A stretch of DNA of 64,000 bases from an uncultured Aquimonas sp. (GCF_937888285.1 NZ_CALART010000011.1:124001-188000); one strand, 5' to 3'; counted from the first letter of the stretch, positions 1 to 11,038 are shown. Notes: generated by a model not told the origin, from the sequence alone. Translations and numbers: made by a program.

Positions 1-402
1 GGTGTATTCGCGGCCACCCACGTAGCCGCCGCGGTGGCGCTGGGAATCACGCACTGCCGCATAGCCGAGTGCGGCACCCGCCACCGTCGCCGCGTCGCGT
101 CCACGGCCACTGCCGAACTGGTTGCCGATGGCGCCGCCGATGATGCCGCCGAGGATCGCCGGCGCGCGATCGCGGGAACCCCCGGCATAGCGCACCGGCT
201 CGCGGTAGGTCACCGGCTCGCTCCAGCACTGCTCGCTGCTGACGGGCTGCCGGTAGCTCTCGATGATGGGTCGCACCTCGACCACCCGCGCGTACTCGTG
301 CGCGCCGTGCTGATAGCGCCCGCCTGCCGAGGCGGCGCTGGCGAACACGAGGGCGAATGCAGTGGCACCGAGGGTGAGGACACGCAGTCCGGTACGCTTC
401 AT
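1..402 (-). CDS. Glycine-zipper 2TM envelope protein, 3' end cut by the window
   Basis: The visible part has 134 codons and reads off the left edge, so the C-terminus is missing. Residues 1-26 form a signal peptide with an A-S-A type cleavage site. Residues about 81-117 are a glycine zipper (GG-x-x-GG-x-x-G-x-x followed by GAALGYA), the signature of the Rick_17kDa/SlyB-like 2TM family. These small proteins sit in or between the envelope membranes and are often stress induced, but their molecular role is poorly defined. The middle (residues 40-70) is charged and carries one Cys. The ATG at 402 follows a GGAG ribosome site at good spacing. The family assignment is firm; a specific function is not. 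Confidence 0.85.
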   Translation of the reverse strand, partial: MKRTGLRVLTLGATAFALVFASAASAGGRYQHGAHEYARVVEVRPIIESYRQPVSSEQCWSEPVTYREPVRYAGGSRDRAPAILGGIIGGAIGNQFGSGRGRDAATVAGAALGYAAVRDSQRHRGGYVGGREYT

Positions 403-627
403 GACGAACTCCACGCTGTCGATCGCCGGGGCTCCGGCGAGGGGGACGCTAGGGTCGCGGGACTTAATCACCAGTGAACTCCGCCAGCAGTGTTCAGCGC
501 GCAGGAAGCAAGGCAAGCCGCGGCTGAACAACGCTGCCAGGGGAGCGACGGAAACCTGCAGGGCGCGCCGTATGCGCTGATGCGCGCAGACGGCACCGCC
601 CTTCCTGCGATGCACCCGACACAGTGC

Positions 628-1383
628 TCAAGCGCTGGGCAGATCAAGCGTCGCGAGCCATGCCTCGACGATATTGAACGCTGCCGACCAGGCATGGCCC
701 AGCAGCGGCGACACGTGCGAACCGGGCAACTCGACCAGGCTCGCCGACCATGCGGCCGCGAGCGCCGACAGCGCGGCGCGGTCGATCTCCGCATCCTCAC
801 GCGAAGACAGGATCAGCACGGGACAGGCAGGCCGCGCCGGCATCGGCAACATCTGCACCTGTTGGATCATTTGGGCGCTGAAGTCGCTCCAGCGGCGGAA
901 GCCAATGGCGACCTCGGCGTCGGACAGCTCCGGTATGGCCCGCCGCGTGCCTGCTGCGCTCGCCCGCAGGCCCCAGGCCCGCATCGGACCGCGCTGCGGC
1001 GGTGCAGCAGAGTGATCGCCGCTGGGCAGCAGCGGATTCAGCAGCACCAGTGCGCGCGCACCAAGGTCCGCCGCGAGCGCGCAGGCGACGAGGCCGCCGA
1101 AGCTCGCGCCTAGCAATACGGATGCGGAATGCCCGGCATGCACCTGTCGCAATGACGCCAGGAGATGACACCATTCGATGTCCGGCTGCGCTGCGGCGCG
1201 ACTGAAGTCGGCCGCCCGGAAGCGGCCACCACGGGCCTGCCAGGCGCGCGCCCACTGCGCCCATTCCCAGGCGCCGCCACCGGCACCATGGAAGGCCAGC
1301 GCTGTTGGCAGCGCGTCATGCGTGCCTGCCGGGCATCTGCCAGACTCTGCGCCCCTCGATGCTGTGCCTTCCCGCGTGCTCAC
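628..1383 (-). CDS. Alpha/beta hydrolase
   Basis: A short alpha/beta-hydrolase-fold protein of about 250 residues. The oxyanion-loop motif H-G-A-G-G, the nucleophile elbow G-A-S-F-G-G, a late Asp in S-R-E-D and a His in P-G-S-H-V-S can all be read in order, giving a complete Ser-Asp-His triad. The substrate is unknown. The start is uncertain: no ATG, GTG or TTG lies between the GTG at 1383 and the first beta strand, while an in-frame ATG at 1401 lies further into gloB. Either choice makes the gene begin inside the start region of the divergent gloB. No signal peptide is seen, so it is probably cytoplasmic. The 225 bases between this gene and the one ending at 402 hold nothing I can call. Confidence 0.68.
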   Translation of the reverse strand: MSTREGTASRGAESGRCPAGTHDALPTALAFHGAGGGAWEWAQWARAWQARGGRFRAADFSRAAAQPDIEWCHLLASLRQVHAGHSASVLLGASFGGLVACALAADLGARALVLLNPLLPSGDHSAAPPQRGPMRAWGLRASAAGTRRAIPELSDAEVAIGFRRWSDFSAQMIQQVQMLPMPARPACPVLILSSREDAEIDRAALSALAAAWSASLVELPGSHVSPLLGHAWSAAFNIVEAWLATLDLPSA

Positions 1384-2143
1384 ACTCGCTGCCCTGCCCA
1401 TCTTCGACGACAACTACGTCTGGCTGCTCTCCGCAGCCGACGGCTCGGCCATTGTCGTCGATCCCGGCGACGCCGAGCCGGTGCTGCGCGCACAGGCCGC
1501 GGGTCTGGACATCCGGGCGATCCTGGTCACCCATCACCATGCGGACCACGTCGGTGGCGTCGAGCAGCTGCAGGCGCGGATCGGCCTGCCCTGCTTCGCG
1601 CCGGACGACGCACGGATTCCGGGTGACCTCAACGTGGTTCGCGACGGCGAAGCGCTGGCGATCGCAGGATGGAACGCGCCAGTGCAGGTCATCGCCACGC
1701 CCGGCCACACGCGATCGCACCTCAGCTATGTCTGCGCCGGTCATCTGTTCTGCGGCGACACCTTGTTCAGTCTGGGCTGCGGTCGACTGTTCGAGGGCAG
1801 TCCGGAGCAGATGCACGCTTCGCTGCAGCGCCTCGCGTCGCTACCAGGCGACACCCTGGTCTGCTGCACGCACGAATACAGCGCCAGCAATGCCCGCTTC
1901 GCACGCTCCGTCGATCCGCACAACCTGGCGCTGCGTGAGCGCGAGCGGGCGATCGCCGAGGCGCGCGCTGCGGGGCAGCCCAGCCTGCCGGTCAGCCTCG
2001 CCTCGGAGCTTGCATGCAATCCCTTTCTTCGCGTCGATCGGCCCGAGATACGCGCTGCCGCCGAAGCCTGGTGCGGGCGCGAGCTGCCTCTGCCCGAGCA
2101 GGTCTTCGGCGCGCTGCGCGCCTGGAAGGACGGCTTCCGATGA
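1376..2143 (+). CDS. gloB: Hydroxyacylglutathione hydrolase (glyoxalase II)
   Basis: Hydrolyses S-lactoylglutathione to lactate and glutathione in the second step of methylglyoxal detoxification in the cytosol. The metallo-beta-lactamase metal motif T-H-H-H-A-D-H lies at residues 52-58, followed by H111, D128 and H166, which complete the dinuclear metal site. From the GTG at 1376 the protein is 255 residues and begins with the usual glyoxalase II N-terminus (L-P-I-F-D-D-N-Y-V-W), close to the family length of about 250; an in-frame GTG at 1364 is an alternative. It ends 10 bases before the lytic transglycosylase, so the two may be cotranscribed. The divergent hydrolase overlaps its start. Confidence 0.93.
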   Translation: MLTLAALPIFDDNYVWLLSAADGSAIVVDPGDAEPVLRAQAAGLDIRAILVTHHHADHVGGVEQLQARIGLPCFAPDDARIPGDLNVVRDGEALAIAGWNAPVQVIATPGHTRSHLSYVCAGHLFCGDTLFSLGCGRLFEGSPEQMHASLQRLASLPGDTLVCCTHEYSASNARFARSVDPHNLALRERERAIAEARAAGQPSLPVSLASELACNPFLRVDRPEIRAAAEAWCGRELPLPEQVFGALRAWKDGFR

Positions 2144-2153
2144 GTGCGGTCGC

Positions 2154-3368
2154 ATGAGTCGCGGTCGCCACCCCGTCCCATCCTTGCGTGTAGGGCTGAG
2201 ACACATCGCCAAGCGCTGGCGTCCCGCCGGCGGCGCCGTGCTGGCGCTGCTGCTCGCCGCCTGCCAGGCGCCGCTGCGTCCGCAGCCCGCGGCTCCCATG
2301 GAGCCTGCGGAAACGGCGCCATCGGTGCCCGCACCCGCCCCCTCCGCAGCGCCAACGCCGCCACCCAGCCCACCACCACCGCCACCGGATCTGTTCGAGC
2401 GCCTGCGCGCGAGTCTCGGCTCAAGCCACTGCGAGGGGTCGCAGCAGCAGGCGCAGTGGGTGCGCCTGTACGCACCGCAGCCCGCGCGCTTCGGCAGCCG
2501 CATCGAATCGATGCTGCCCCTGCTCGATTACGTGCTCGGCCAGATCGAAGCCGCCGGGCTGCCGGGCGAGTTCGCGCTGATCCCGATCATCGAGAGTACC
2601 TATCGCCCGCAGGCACGCTCGGCGCAGGGCCCGGCGGGCATGTGGCAGTTCACCGCCGACACCGCGCGTCATTTCGGGCTGCAGGTCTCAGCCGAGCGCG
2701 ACGAGCGCTACTCGGTGGTCGATGCCACCGAAGCCGCGCTCGACTTCCTCGGAGACCTTCATGCCGATCACGGCGACTGGGCCCTGGCCGCAGCCGGCTA
2801 CAACGCCGGTGCGTTCCGGCTGCGCAAGCTGCTGGAGCGACTCGAGGCCCCGCCGCCGCCAGGACAGCTTCCGCAGGGCCTCGCCCGTGGCACCTACGAG
2901 TACGTCGAGAAGCTCAAGGCCTGGGCCTGCATGCTCAGCGAACCCGAACGTTTCGGCATTGAACTGCCGGATCCGCAGGGCTTCGAGCCGCTGGCGCGGG
3001 TGGCAGCGCCGCGGCGCTTGCAGCGGCTGGATCTGCTGAGCGAGGCCTCGGGCGTACCGGCTGACACCCTGCGGAGCCTGAACCCCCTGCTGCGACCGAA
3101 CACGCCCGCGCGCGGCGACAGCGAACTGCTGCTGCCCGAGAACGCCGCGGCCGAACTGCTGGCCTTCGTCGATCGCGTGCAGAGCGGCGCAATCCCGCTG
3201 CCCGAGCCGCGCGTGTATACCGTCGTGGCCGGAGACACGCTGTCGACGATCGCGCGCCGGCACGGCGTGCGCGTCGCGGAACTTCAGCAGTGGAACAAAC
3301 TGTCGGCGAAGTGGGTGCTGCGCATCGGTCAGCAGCTGCATCTGGAAGCGCCGCCGCAGGCCCGCTAG
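2154..3368 (+). CDS. mltD: MltD-like membrane-bound lytic murein transglycosylase with one LysM domain
   Basis: A 404-residue lipoprotein. A basic N-terminus and hydrophobic stretch end in the lipobox L-A-A-C (Cys37), so it is probably anchored in the outer membrane. A long Pro/Ala linker (residues 45-80) follows. The soluble-lytic-transglycosylase domain occupies about 120-265, with the catalytic Glu at 147 in the E-S-T-Y motif and G-P-A-G-M-W-Q-F and A-A-Y-N/A-G-Y-N-A-G signatures. One LysM domain (about 354-397) binds glycan; E. coli MltD has two. It cleaves the MurNAc-GlcNAc bond to form 1,6-anhydro ends during wall remodelling. The ATG at 2154 was chosen because the signal sequence begins directly after it. 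Confidence 0.88.
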   Translation: MSRGRHPVPSLRVGLRHIAKRWRPAGGAVLALLLAACQAPLRPQPAAPMEPAETAPSVPAPAPSAAPTPPPSPPPPPPDLFERLRASLGSSHCEGSQQQAQWVRLYAPQPARFGSRIESMLPLLDYVLGQIEAAGLPGEFALIPIIESTYRPQARSAQGPAGMWQFTADTARHFGLQVSAERDERYSVVDATEAALDFLGDLHADHGDWALAAAGYNAGAFRLRKLLERLEAPPPPGQLPQGLARGTYEYVEKLKAWACMLSEPERFGIELPDPQGFEPLARVAAPRRLQRLDLLSEASGVPADTLRSLNPLLRPNTPARGDSELLLPENAAAELLAFVDRVQSGAIPLPEPRVYTVVAGDTLSTIARRHGVRVAELQQWNKLSAKWVLRIGQQLHLEAPPQAR

Positions 3369-3380
3369 TGAAGGTCTGAA

Positions 3381-3493
3381 CAAGTCCATCCTGGACTTGC
3401 CAGCCCACGCCGCGTCCGGCGCATGTCCGGACGCGGCTTGCACGAATCAAGCACTTACGTGCTTGATTCGCGAGCCGGCCCTCCATGGCCGGC
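3381..3493. repeat. Cluster of four perfect palindromes in the mltD-fabI gap
   Basis: Four separate perfect hairpins stand almost end to end: 3381-3388/3392-3399 (8-bp stem, 3-base loop), 3409-3419/3427-3437 (11-bp stem, 7-base loop), 3443-3454/3459-3470 (12-bp stem, 4-base loop) and 3474-3480/3487-3493 (7-bp stem, 6-base loop). A weaker CCTC/GAGG pair follows. The stems differ in sequence, so this is not a tandem repeat. The first could work as a terminator for the upstream gene, but four in a row with no T-tract fits a dispersed palindromic element better. Confidence 0.75.
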
Positions 3494-3798
3494 GGAACCT
3501 CCGAACAAATCAGAGGCTCCCTAGAGCGCCCCCCAGGCAGTGGCTGCTGCCGCGACGCGTGGTTCTTGCGCGCGTCCTGGGATCACTGCAAACGGCAGAC
3601 ACCGCGGGCTCCGGAGACTGAGCAAAGCAGTGCTCGGATAGCGCCTGCCGGCCGCTGCGTGCACACTTGCGCGCCTGCGGACGGACGTACGACCGCATAC
3701 GCCAGCGTATTCGCCGCGCAGCGGCAAGCGCATCCACCGGCAGCGGCGCCAGCTCCTGAAGAACGGCCCGCCGCCGCACTCGCACAGCAGGAGGAACT
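3494..3798. other. Rest of the mltD-fabI intergenic region, no gene seen
   Basis: About 300 bases of non-coding DNA ahead of fabI. No ORF with a credible start or family signature was found on either strand. It must hold the fabI promoter, but no convincing -35/-10 pair stands out. The only clear signal is the AGGAGG-like ribosome site of fabI at about 3789-3795. Confidence 0.5.
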
Positions 3799-4587
3799 AT
3801 GGGATTCATGCAGGGCAAACGCGCGCTGATCGTCGGCATCGCCAGCCAGCGTTCGATCGCCTGGGGCATCGCCGAAGCCATGTACAAGCAGGGCGCAGAG
3901 CTGGCCTTTACCTACCAGGGCGAAAAGCTGCGCTCGCGCGTCGAGGAAGCGGCAGCGGAGTTCGGCGGTGGCCCGGTGCTGCCCTGCGACGTCGCCCACG
4001 ATGACCAGATCGACGCGGTGATGGCCGAGCTCGGCCAGCGCTGGGGCCACCTCGACGTGCTGGTGCATTCGGTCGGCTTCGCACCGCGCGAAGCGCTGGA
4101 TGGCCAGTTCCTCGACGGGCTGACCCGCGAGAACTTCCGCATCGCGCACGACATCTCCAGCTACAGCCTCGCCGCCCTCGCCAAGGCCGCCCGTCCGCTG
4201 ATGCAGGGTCGCAACGGCAGCATCCTCACCCTCAGCTACCTTGGTGCCGAGCGCGCGCTGGCCAACTACAACGTGATGGGCCTGGCCAAGGCCAGCCTCG
4301 AGTCCTGCGTGCGCTATCTGGCCCTGAACCTCGGCCCGGAAGGCACCCGCGTCAACGCGGTGTCCGCGGGCCCGATCAAGACGCTCGCCGCGTCCGGCGT
4401 GGGCAGCCTGCGCAAGATGCTCACCCATGTTGCCGAGTACGCGCCGCTGCGTCGCAACGTGACGATCGAGGATGTCGGCAATGTCGGCGCCTTCCTGTGC
4501 TCCGACCTCGCGGCGGGCGTCACCGGCGAAGTGACCTATGTCGACTGCGGCTACAACGTGCTGGGCATGACCGGCATCGACGTCTGA
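3799..4587 (+). CDS. fabI: Enoyl-[acyl-carrier-protein] reductase (NADH)
   Basis: Catalyses the last reduction of each fatty-acid elongation cycle, trans-2-enoyl-ACP to acyl-ACP. At 262 residues it is exactly the E. coli FabI length. It has the atypical Rossmann motif G-I-A-S-x-x-S-I-A-W-G (residues 13-23), the substrate-loop segment S-V-G-F-A-P (91-96) and the catalytic pair Y157-x6-K164 with the accessory Y147 in S-Y-L-G-A-E-R. The segment A-G-P-I-K-T-L-A-A-S-G is the flexible loop over the active site. A strong ribosome site, A-G-G-A-G-G, precedes the ATG. It is monocistronic, with a stable hairpin terminator directly downstream. Confidence 0.97.
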   Translation: MGFMQGKRALIVGIASQRSIAWGIAEAMYKQGAELAFTYQGEKLRSRVEEAAAEFGGGPVLPCDVAHDDQIDAVMAELGQRWGHLDVLVHSVGFAPREALDGQFLDGLTRENFRIAHDISSYSLAALAKAARPLMQGRNGSILTLSYLGAERALANYNVMGLAKASLESCVRYLALNLGPEGTRVNAVSAGPIKTLAASGVGSLRKMLTHVAEYAPLRRNVTIEDVGNVGAFLCSDLAAGVTGEVTYVDCGYNVLGMTGIDV

Positions 4588-4612
4588 TCGACGACGCGTC
4601 CCGCGAATCGCG

Positions 4613-4651
4613 AAACGCAAACGGCCCGCGCGATGCGGGCCGTTTGCGTTT
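4613..4651. terminator. Bidirectional hairpin terminator between fabI and ppiD
   Basis: A perfect 17-bp stem (4613-4629 with 4635-4651) and a 5-base loop. The stem is flanked by AAA on the left arm and TTT on the right arm, so it can end transcription from either strand. It separates the convergent fabI and ppiD genes. Confidence 0.9.
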
Positions 4652-4673
4652 CAGGCGTAGCGTGTGCCGGAGA

Positions 4674-6587
4674 TCAGAGGCGCTCTTCCGCCAGCGTGAC
4701 GGGTACGCGCTGGCGCAGCGCCGCGGCGAGCTCCTTGGCCTCGGCCTCGCCCAGCGCCTGCGCGATCTGCTCGGCCAGTGCATCGCGCTCGGCCTGCGGC
4801 ACAGCGGCCGCATCGCCCGCCTGCACCGAAGTGAGCTCGACCAGCGCATGCGCCGAGCCGCCGACATCGAACTGCGCGCGCGTCGGCGCCTCGGCACTGG
4901 GGGCCTGCATGCGGAACACTTCCTGCAGCAGTGCGGGGTTGACGGTGAACGCGTTGCGGCCCAGGGCATCGCCAGTCTTCACCTCCAACTCGCGCGCCTC
5001 GGCGGCGGCATCGAGCGTCAGCTCACCGCTCTCGATCCGGGCGAGCAAGGCGGCGGCCTCGGCCTCAGCCTGCTCGGCGAGCATGGCCTCGCTGACTTCG
5101 GCCAGCACGCGTACGCGAACCACGTCGAAGGCCAGGGTTTCCGGGCGGGCATGCTCGGTGACGCGCAGCGCGACGCGCTGCCCGTTGGCAAGTTCCAGCA
5201 CATCGCTGACCAGGCGGTCCTCCACCACCGGCGTCGAGAACGCGGCTTCTCGCACGCGCGGCTCCTGGGTGATCGGATCAACACCCGCCTCACGGGTCAG
5301 CGGGCCTGCGGTCTTGATCTCGAGGCCGAGGTCGGCGGCGGTGGACTCCAGCGCGGTCGGATCCTTCAGGATCAGGTCGTACATGCGCGCCGCGCGGTCG
5401 CTGAGTTCACGCTCACGCTCGGAGCTGATGTACTCGGCGCGCAGCTCTTCGCGAACCTCCTCGAAGGGCTTGGCGACTTCCGCGCGGACTTCGCGCAGCT
5501 GGATGACGTGCCAGCCCTCGGCCGACTTGACCGGCTCGCTGATCGCGCCGGCCGACATCGCGAACAGCGCTTCCTCGAAAGCCGCATCGGTAAAGCCACG
5601 CTCCAGCCAGCCGAGATCGCCGCCAGTGTTGCGCGAGCCGGGATCTTCGGAAACCTCGCGCGCAATCGCGGCGAAGTCGGCACCCTCGGCGCGCGCCTGG
5701 GCCAGTGCCGCCTCGGCCTTGGCCAGGGCTTCGGACTCGGTGGCGGCATCGGCGTTCGCGGGCACGCGGATCAGGATGTGCGAGGCCAGGCGCTGCTCCG
5801 GCTCGACGAAGCGGCGGCCGGCTTCTTCGTAGCGCTGGCGCAACGTTTCGTCGTCGACTTCCTCGACCACCGGCACGCTGGCCGGGTCGAGCACGATGTA
5901 TTCGATGCTGACGGTCTCGTCGCTGCGGTACTTGTCGACATTGGCCTCGTAGTGGGCCTTCAGCGCCTCCTCGTCGGGGCTCTGCGCCAGCACCGGCGCC
6001 GGCAGTTCGAGGTAGCGGAAGCTGCGCTTCTGGTCCCGCAGGGCGATGAAGCCATCGATGTAGGCGGGAGGCACGATCGCGCTGCGGCCGATGGTTTCCG
6101 GCAGGATCGAGGACTGGATGTCGCGCGCCAGCAGCTGCTCCAGGCCGCTGGCCGTCAGGCGCTCGCGGGACAGCAGGTCGCGGTAGAGCTCGGGACTGAA
6201 CTGGCCGGCCACCTGCAGCGAGGGAATGCCCTGGATTTCATCGCGCAGTCGCTCCGGCGTCACCTGCAGGCCGAGCTCCTGGCCGGCGCTGCGGAACAGG
6301 GCCTCGTCGATCATCCTGTCCAGCACCTGGCGGCGCGATTCGGGTGTATCCACCAGGCTGCGCTGGAAGGACTCGCCCATCATCTGCTGCGCCTGCGCGA
6401 CGTAGTTCTCGAAGCGTCGGTTGAAGTCGTCCCGGCTGATCTCGATGTCGCCCACCTTGGCGACATAGTCAGCGATCGAGTCGGCTCGATAGTTCTCGAT
6501 GCCGACGAACGCGAAGGGGATGGCGAGTGCACCGACGATGACGACGGCGACCCAGCCGGTGGTTTTCTCACGCAGTGTCTGCAGCAT
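4674..6587 (-). CDS. ppiD: PpiD/SurA-type periplasmic peptidyl-prolyl isomerase chaperone
   Basis: A 637-residue inner-membrane-anchored folding factor facing the periplasm. A short cytoplasmic segment and one transmembrane helix (about 11-29) are followed by a SurA-N-like chaperone region (about 35-170) and one parvulin domain (about 267-368) with the H-I-L-I and G-G-D-L-G-W signatures; a second chaperone lobe makes up the rest. Length and layout match E. coli PpiD (623 residues). PpiD helps newly translocated outer-membrane proteins leave the Sec channel. It keeps its usual place downstream of lon, but two tRNAs and a strong terminator lie between them. Confidence 0.93.
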   Translation of the reverse strand: MLQTLREKTTGWVAVVIVGALAIPFAFVGIENYRADSIADYVAKVGDIEISRDDFNRRFENYVAQAQQMMGESFQRSLVDTPESRRQVLDRMIDEALFRSAGQELGLQVTPERLRDEIQGIPSLQVAGQFSPELYRDLLSRERLTASGLEQLLARDIQSSILPETIGRSAIVPPAYIDGFIALRDQKRSFRYLELPAPVLAQSPDEEALKAHYEANVDKYRSDETVSIEYIVLDPASVPVVEEVDDETLRQRYEEAGRRFVEPEQRLASHILIRVPANADAATESEALAKAEAALAQARAEGADFAAIAREVSEDPGSRNTGGDLGWLERGFTDAAFEEALFAMSAGAISEPVKSAEGWHVIQLREVRAEVAKPFEEVREELRAEYISSERERELSDRAARMYDLILKDPTALESTAADLGLEIKTAGPLTREAGVDPITQEPRVREAAFSTPVVEDRLVSDVLELANGQRVALRVTEHARPETLAFDVVRVRVLAEVSEAMLAEQAEAEAAALLARIESGELTLDAAAEARELEVKTGDALGRNAFTVNPALLQEVFRMQAPSAEAPTRAQFDVGGSAHALVELTSVQAGDAAAVPQAERDALAEQIAQALGEAEAKELAAALRQRVPVTLAEERL

Positions 6588-6611
6588 GCGAATTCGACCG
6601 TGCTCGGGTTG

Positions 6612-6632
6612 CGGGCACGGGAACCGTGCCCG
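6612..6632. other. Perfect hairpin in the ppiD 5' region
   Basis: A 9-bp stem (6612-6620 with 6624-6632) with a 3-base loop lies 24 bases before the ppiD start and directly after the T-tract of the tRNA terminator. Transcripts that read through into ppiD would carry it close to the ribosome site. Confidence 0.6.
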
Positions 6633-6633
6633 G

Positions 6634-6665
6634 AAAAAAACAAGGGCGCCACGCGGGCGCCCTTG
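6634..6665 (-). terminator. Rho-independent terminator after tRNA-Asp
   Basis: On the minus strand a perfect 10-bp GC-rich stem (6656-6665 with 6641-6650, 5-base loop) is followed by seven T residues (6640-6634). It is well placed to end the tRNA-Val/tRNA-Asp transcript. Confidence 0.9.
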
Positions 6666-6671
6666 AAGAGA

Positions 6672-6748
6672 TGGCGGAGTGGACGGGACTCGAACCCGCG
6701 ACCCCCGGCGTGACAGGCCGGTATTCTAACCGACTGAACTACCACTCC
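6672..6748 (-). tRNA. tRNA-Asp (anticodon GTC)
   Basis: A 77-base cloverleaf with the acceptor GGAGTGG/CCACTCC, discriminator G and an encoded CCA. The anticodon loop CTGTCAC gives GTC. It closely resembles E. coli tRNA-Asp. It is the last gene before a Rho-independent terminator. Confidence 0.97.
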
Positions 6749-6824
6749 GCGCTAAGCCCAGCATTATGCTGGTCAACTCTACCGCTGTCTACAACTTTTT
6801 TCGACAGCGCCCCGGATGACTCCG

Positions 6825-6899
6825 TGGTGGGTGCTGAGGGTTTCGAACCCCCGACCCTCTCCTTGTAAGGGAGACGCTCTACCACTGAGCTAAGCACCC
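6825..6899 (-). tRNA. tRNA-Val (anticodon TAC)
   Basis: A 75-base cloverleaf with the acceptor GGGTGCT/AGCACCC, discriminator A and an encoded CCA. The anticodon loop CTTACAA gives TAC. It lies 76 bases upstream of tRNA-Asp and is probably cotranscribed with it. Confidence 0.97.
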
Positions 6900-6993
6900 G
6901 AGAAGGCCGCGCAGCTTACAGCAAGCGCGCGGCAAAGCCAACATTGGATTTCCACGTCGAGATGCGCGCGGCGAAATGCGCGCGTCTCCCATG

Positions 6994-9507
<2,514 letters not shown>

Positions 9508-9681
9508 GAGATTCTCCTGTTCGGCCGACGGCGAGATCGCCGCGGCCCATGGGCCTATCAGATGCGGGCGCGAACGCGACACGCAAGGGGCGGGCCATGG
9601 CTCCTTGGAGCTGCACGGCCAGCATGCAAGAACTCCACCGCAGCTGCCTGAACCGGCACGTCGCCCGCCCGGATCGGACTG

Positions 9682-9719
9682 CGGAAAAGAAAAGCCCCCG
9701 CGGTGGGCCCGCGAGGGCT
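9682..9719 (-). terminator. Rho-independent terminator of clpX
   Basis: On the minus strand an 11-bp stem with one mismatch (9709-9719 with 9693-9703, 5-base loop) is followed by a T-rich tract (9692-9682). It lies about 30 bases past the clpX stop, so lon, which begins at 9507, probably has its own promoter in the gap. Confidence 0.85.
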
Positions 9720-9751
9720 GGACTCTTCGCTGCCGCCGGCGCTGCTGGCCG

Positions 9752-11038
9752 CTACTCAGAGGCCGCCTTGGCCGGGGCCGGCGCGGTGTTCTCGTAGATG
9801 ATGAAGGGCTCGGACTGGTTGTTGATCACGCTTTCGTCAACCACCACCTTGGACACGTTCTCCAGCGAGGGCAGCTCGAACATCGTATCGAGCAGGACCT
9901 GCTCCAGGATGGTGCGCAGGCCGCGCGCGCCGGTTTTGCGCGCCAGCGCCTTGCGGGCGACGGCGGTCAGCGCGTCCGGGCGGAACTCGAGCTCGACGCC
10001 TTCCAGCTCGAACAGACGCTTGAACTGCTTGGTGATGGCGTTCTTCGGCTCGGTGAGGATGCGCACCAGCGCCGCCTCGTCGAGTTCCTCCAGCGTCGCC
10101 AGCACCGGCAGGCGGCCGACGAATTCGGGGATCAGACCGAACTTGATCAGGTCCTCCGGCTCGACGTCGGCCAGCAGGCGGCCGACATTGGGCTTCTGGT
10201 CCTTGCTGCGCACGTTGGCGCCGAAACCGATGCCGGAGTTGTCCAGCGAACGCTGCTGGATGACTTTCTCCAGCCCGGCAAAGGCACCGCCGCAGATGAA
10301 CAGGATGTTGCGGGTGTCGACCTGCAGGAACTCCTGCTGCGGATGCTTGCGCCCGCCCTGCGGCGGCACCGACGCGACCGTGCCTTCGATCAGCTTCAGC
10401 AGGGCCTGCTGCACGCCTTCGCCGGACACGTCGCGGGTGATCGACGGGTTCTCGCTCTTGCGCGAGATCTTGTCGATCTCATCGATGTAGACGATGCCCG
10501 TCTGCGCCTTCTCGACGTCGTAATCGCACTTCTGCAGCAGCTTCTGGATGATGTTCTCGACGTCTTCGCCGACGTAGCCGGCTTCGGTCAGCGTGGTCGC
10601 ATCGGCGATCGTGAAGGGCACGTTGAGCAGGCGGGCCAGGGTTTCGGCCAGCAGCGTCTTGCCCGAACCGGTCGGGCCGATCAACAGGATGTTCGACTTC
10701 GACAGCTCGACTTCATCGTTGCGCGAGCGGCTCTCGACGCGCTTGTAGTGGTTGTAGACCGCCACCGCCAGCGTACGCTTGGCGCGCGCCTGGCCGACCA
10801 CGTACTGGTCGAGCGCCTCCATGATCTCGCGCGGCTTGGGCAGATGGCTGCGGCTGGCAGCGCCCTTCTCTTCGAGCTCTTCGCGGATGATGTCGTTGCA
10901 CAGCTCGACGCACTCATCGCAGATGAACACGCTGGGCCCCGCAATCAGCTTGCGCACCTCGTGCTGGCTCTTCCCGCAGAAGGAGCAGTAGAGGATCTTG
11001 CCGCCTTCGCCCGTCCTGCCCTGTCGCTCGTCACTCAT
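9752..11038 (-). CDS. clpX: ATP-dependent Clp protease ATP-binding subunit ClpX
   Basis: The AAA+ unfoldase that feeds substrates to ClpP. At 428 residues it has the standard length. The zinc-binding domain has C18, C21, C40 and C43. Walker A G-P-T-G-S-G-K-T is at 121-128, Walker B I-V-Y-I-D-E-I-D at about 182-189, and the pore-loop motif G-Y-V-G follows Walker A. The I-G-F segment that docks on ClpP is present (residues S-G-I-G-F-G-A). It is 229 bases downstream of clpP in the usual tig-clpP-clpX-lon order. Confidence 0.98.
   Translation of the reverse strand: MSDERQGRTGEGGKILYCSFCGKSQHEVRKLIAGPSVFICDECVELCNDIIREELEEKGAASRSHLPKPREIMEALDQYVVGQARAKRTLAVAVYNHYKRVESRSRNDEVELSKSNILLIGPTGSGKTLLAETLARLLNVPFTIADATTLTEAGYVGEDVENIIQKLLQKCDYDVEKAQTGIVYIDEIDKISRKSENPSITRDVSGEGVQQALLKLIEGTVASVPPQGGRKHPQQEFLQVDTRNILFICGGAFAGLEKVIQQRSLDNSGIGFGANVRSKDQKPNVGRLLADVEPEDLIKFGLIPEFVGRLPVLATLEELDEAALVRILTEPKNAITKQFKRLFELEGVELEFRPDALTAVARKALARKTGARGLRTILEQVLLDTMFELPSLENVSKVVVDESVINNQSEPFIIYENTAPAPAKAASE

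Noticed and set aside
1305..2153. N-terminal extension of the transglycosylase frame across gloB
   Set aside because: It overlaps gloB entirely; the signal peptide and lipobox start only at the ATG at 2154.
3381..3493. CRISPR array reading of the hairpin cluster
   Set aside because: The stems differ from each other, so there is no repeated unit with unique spacers.
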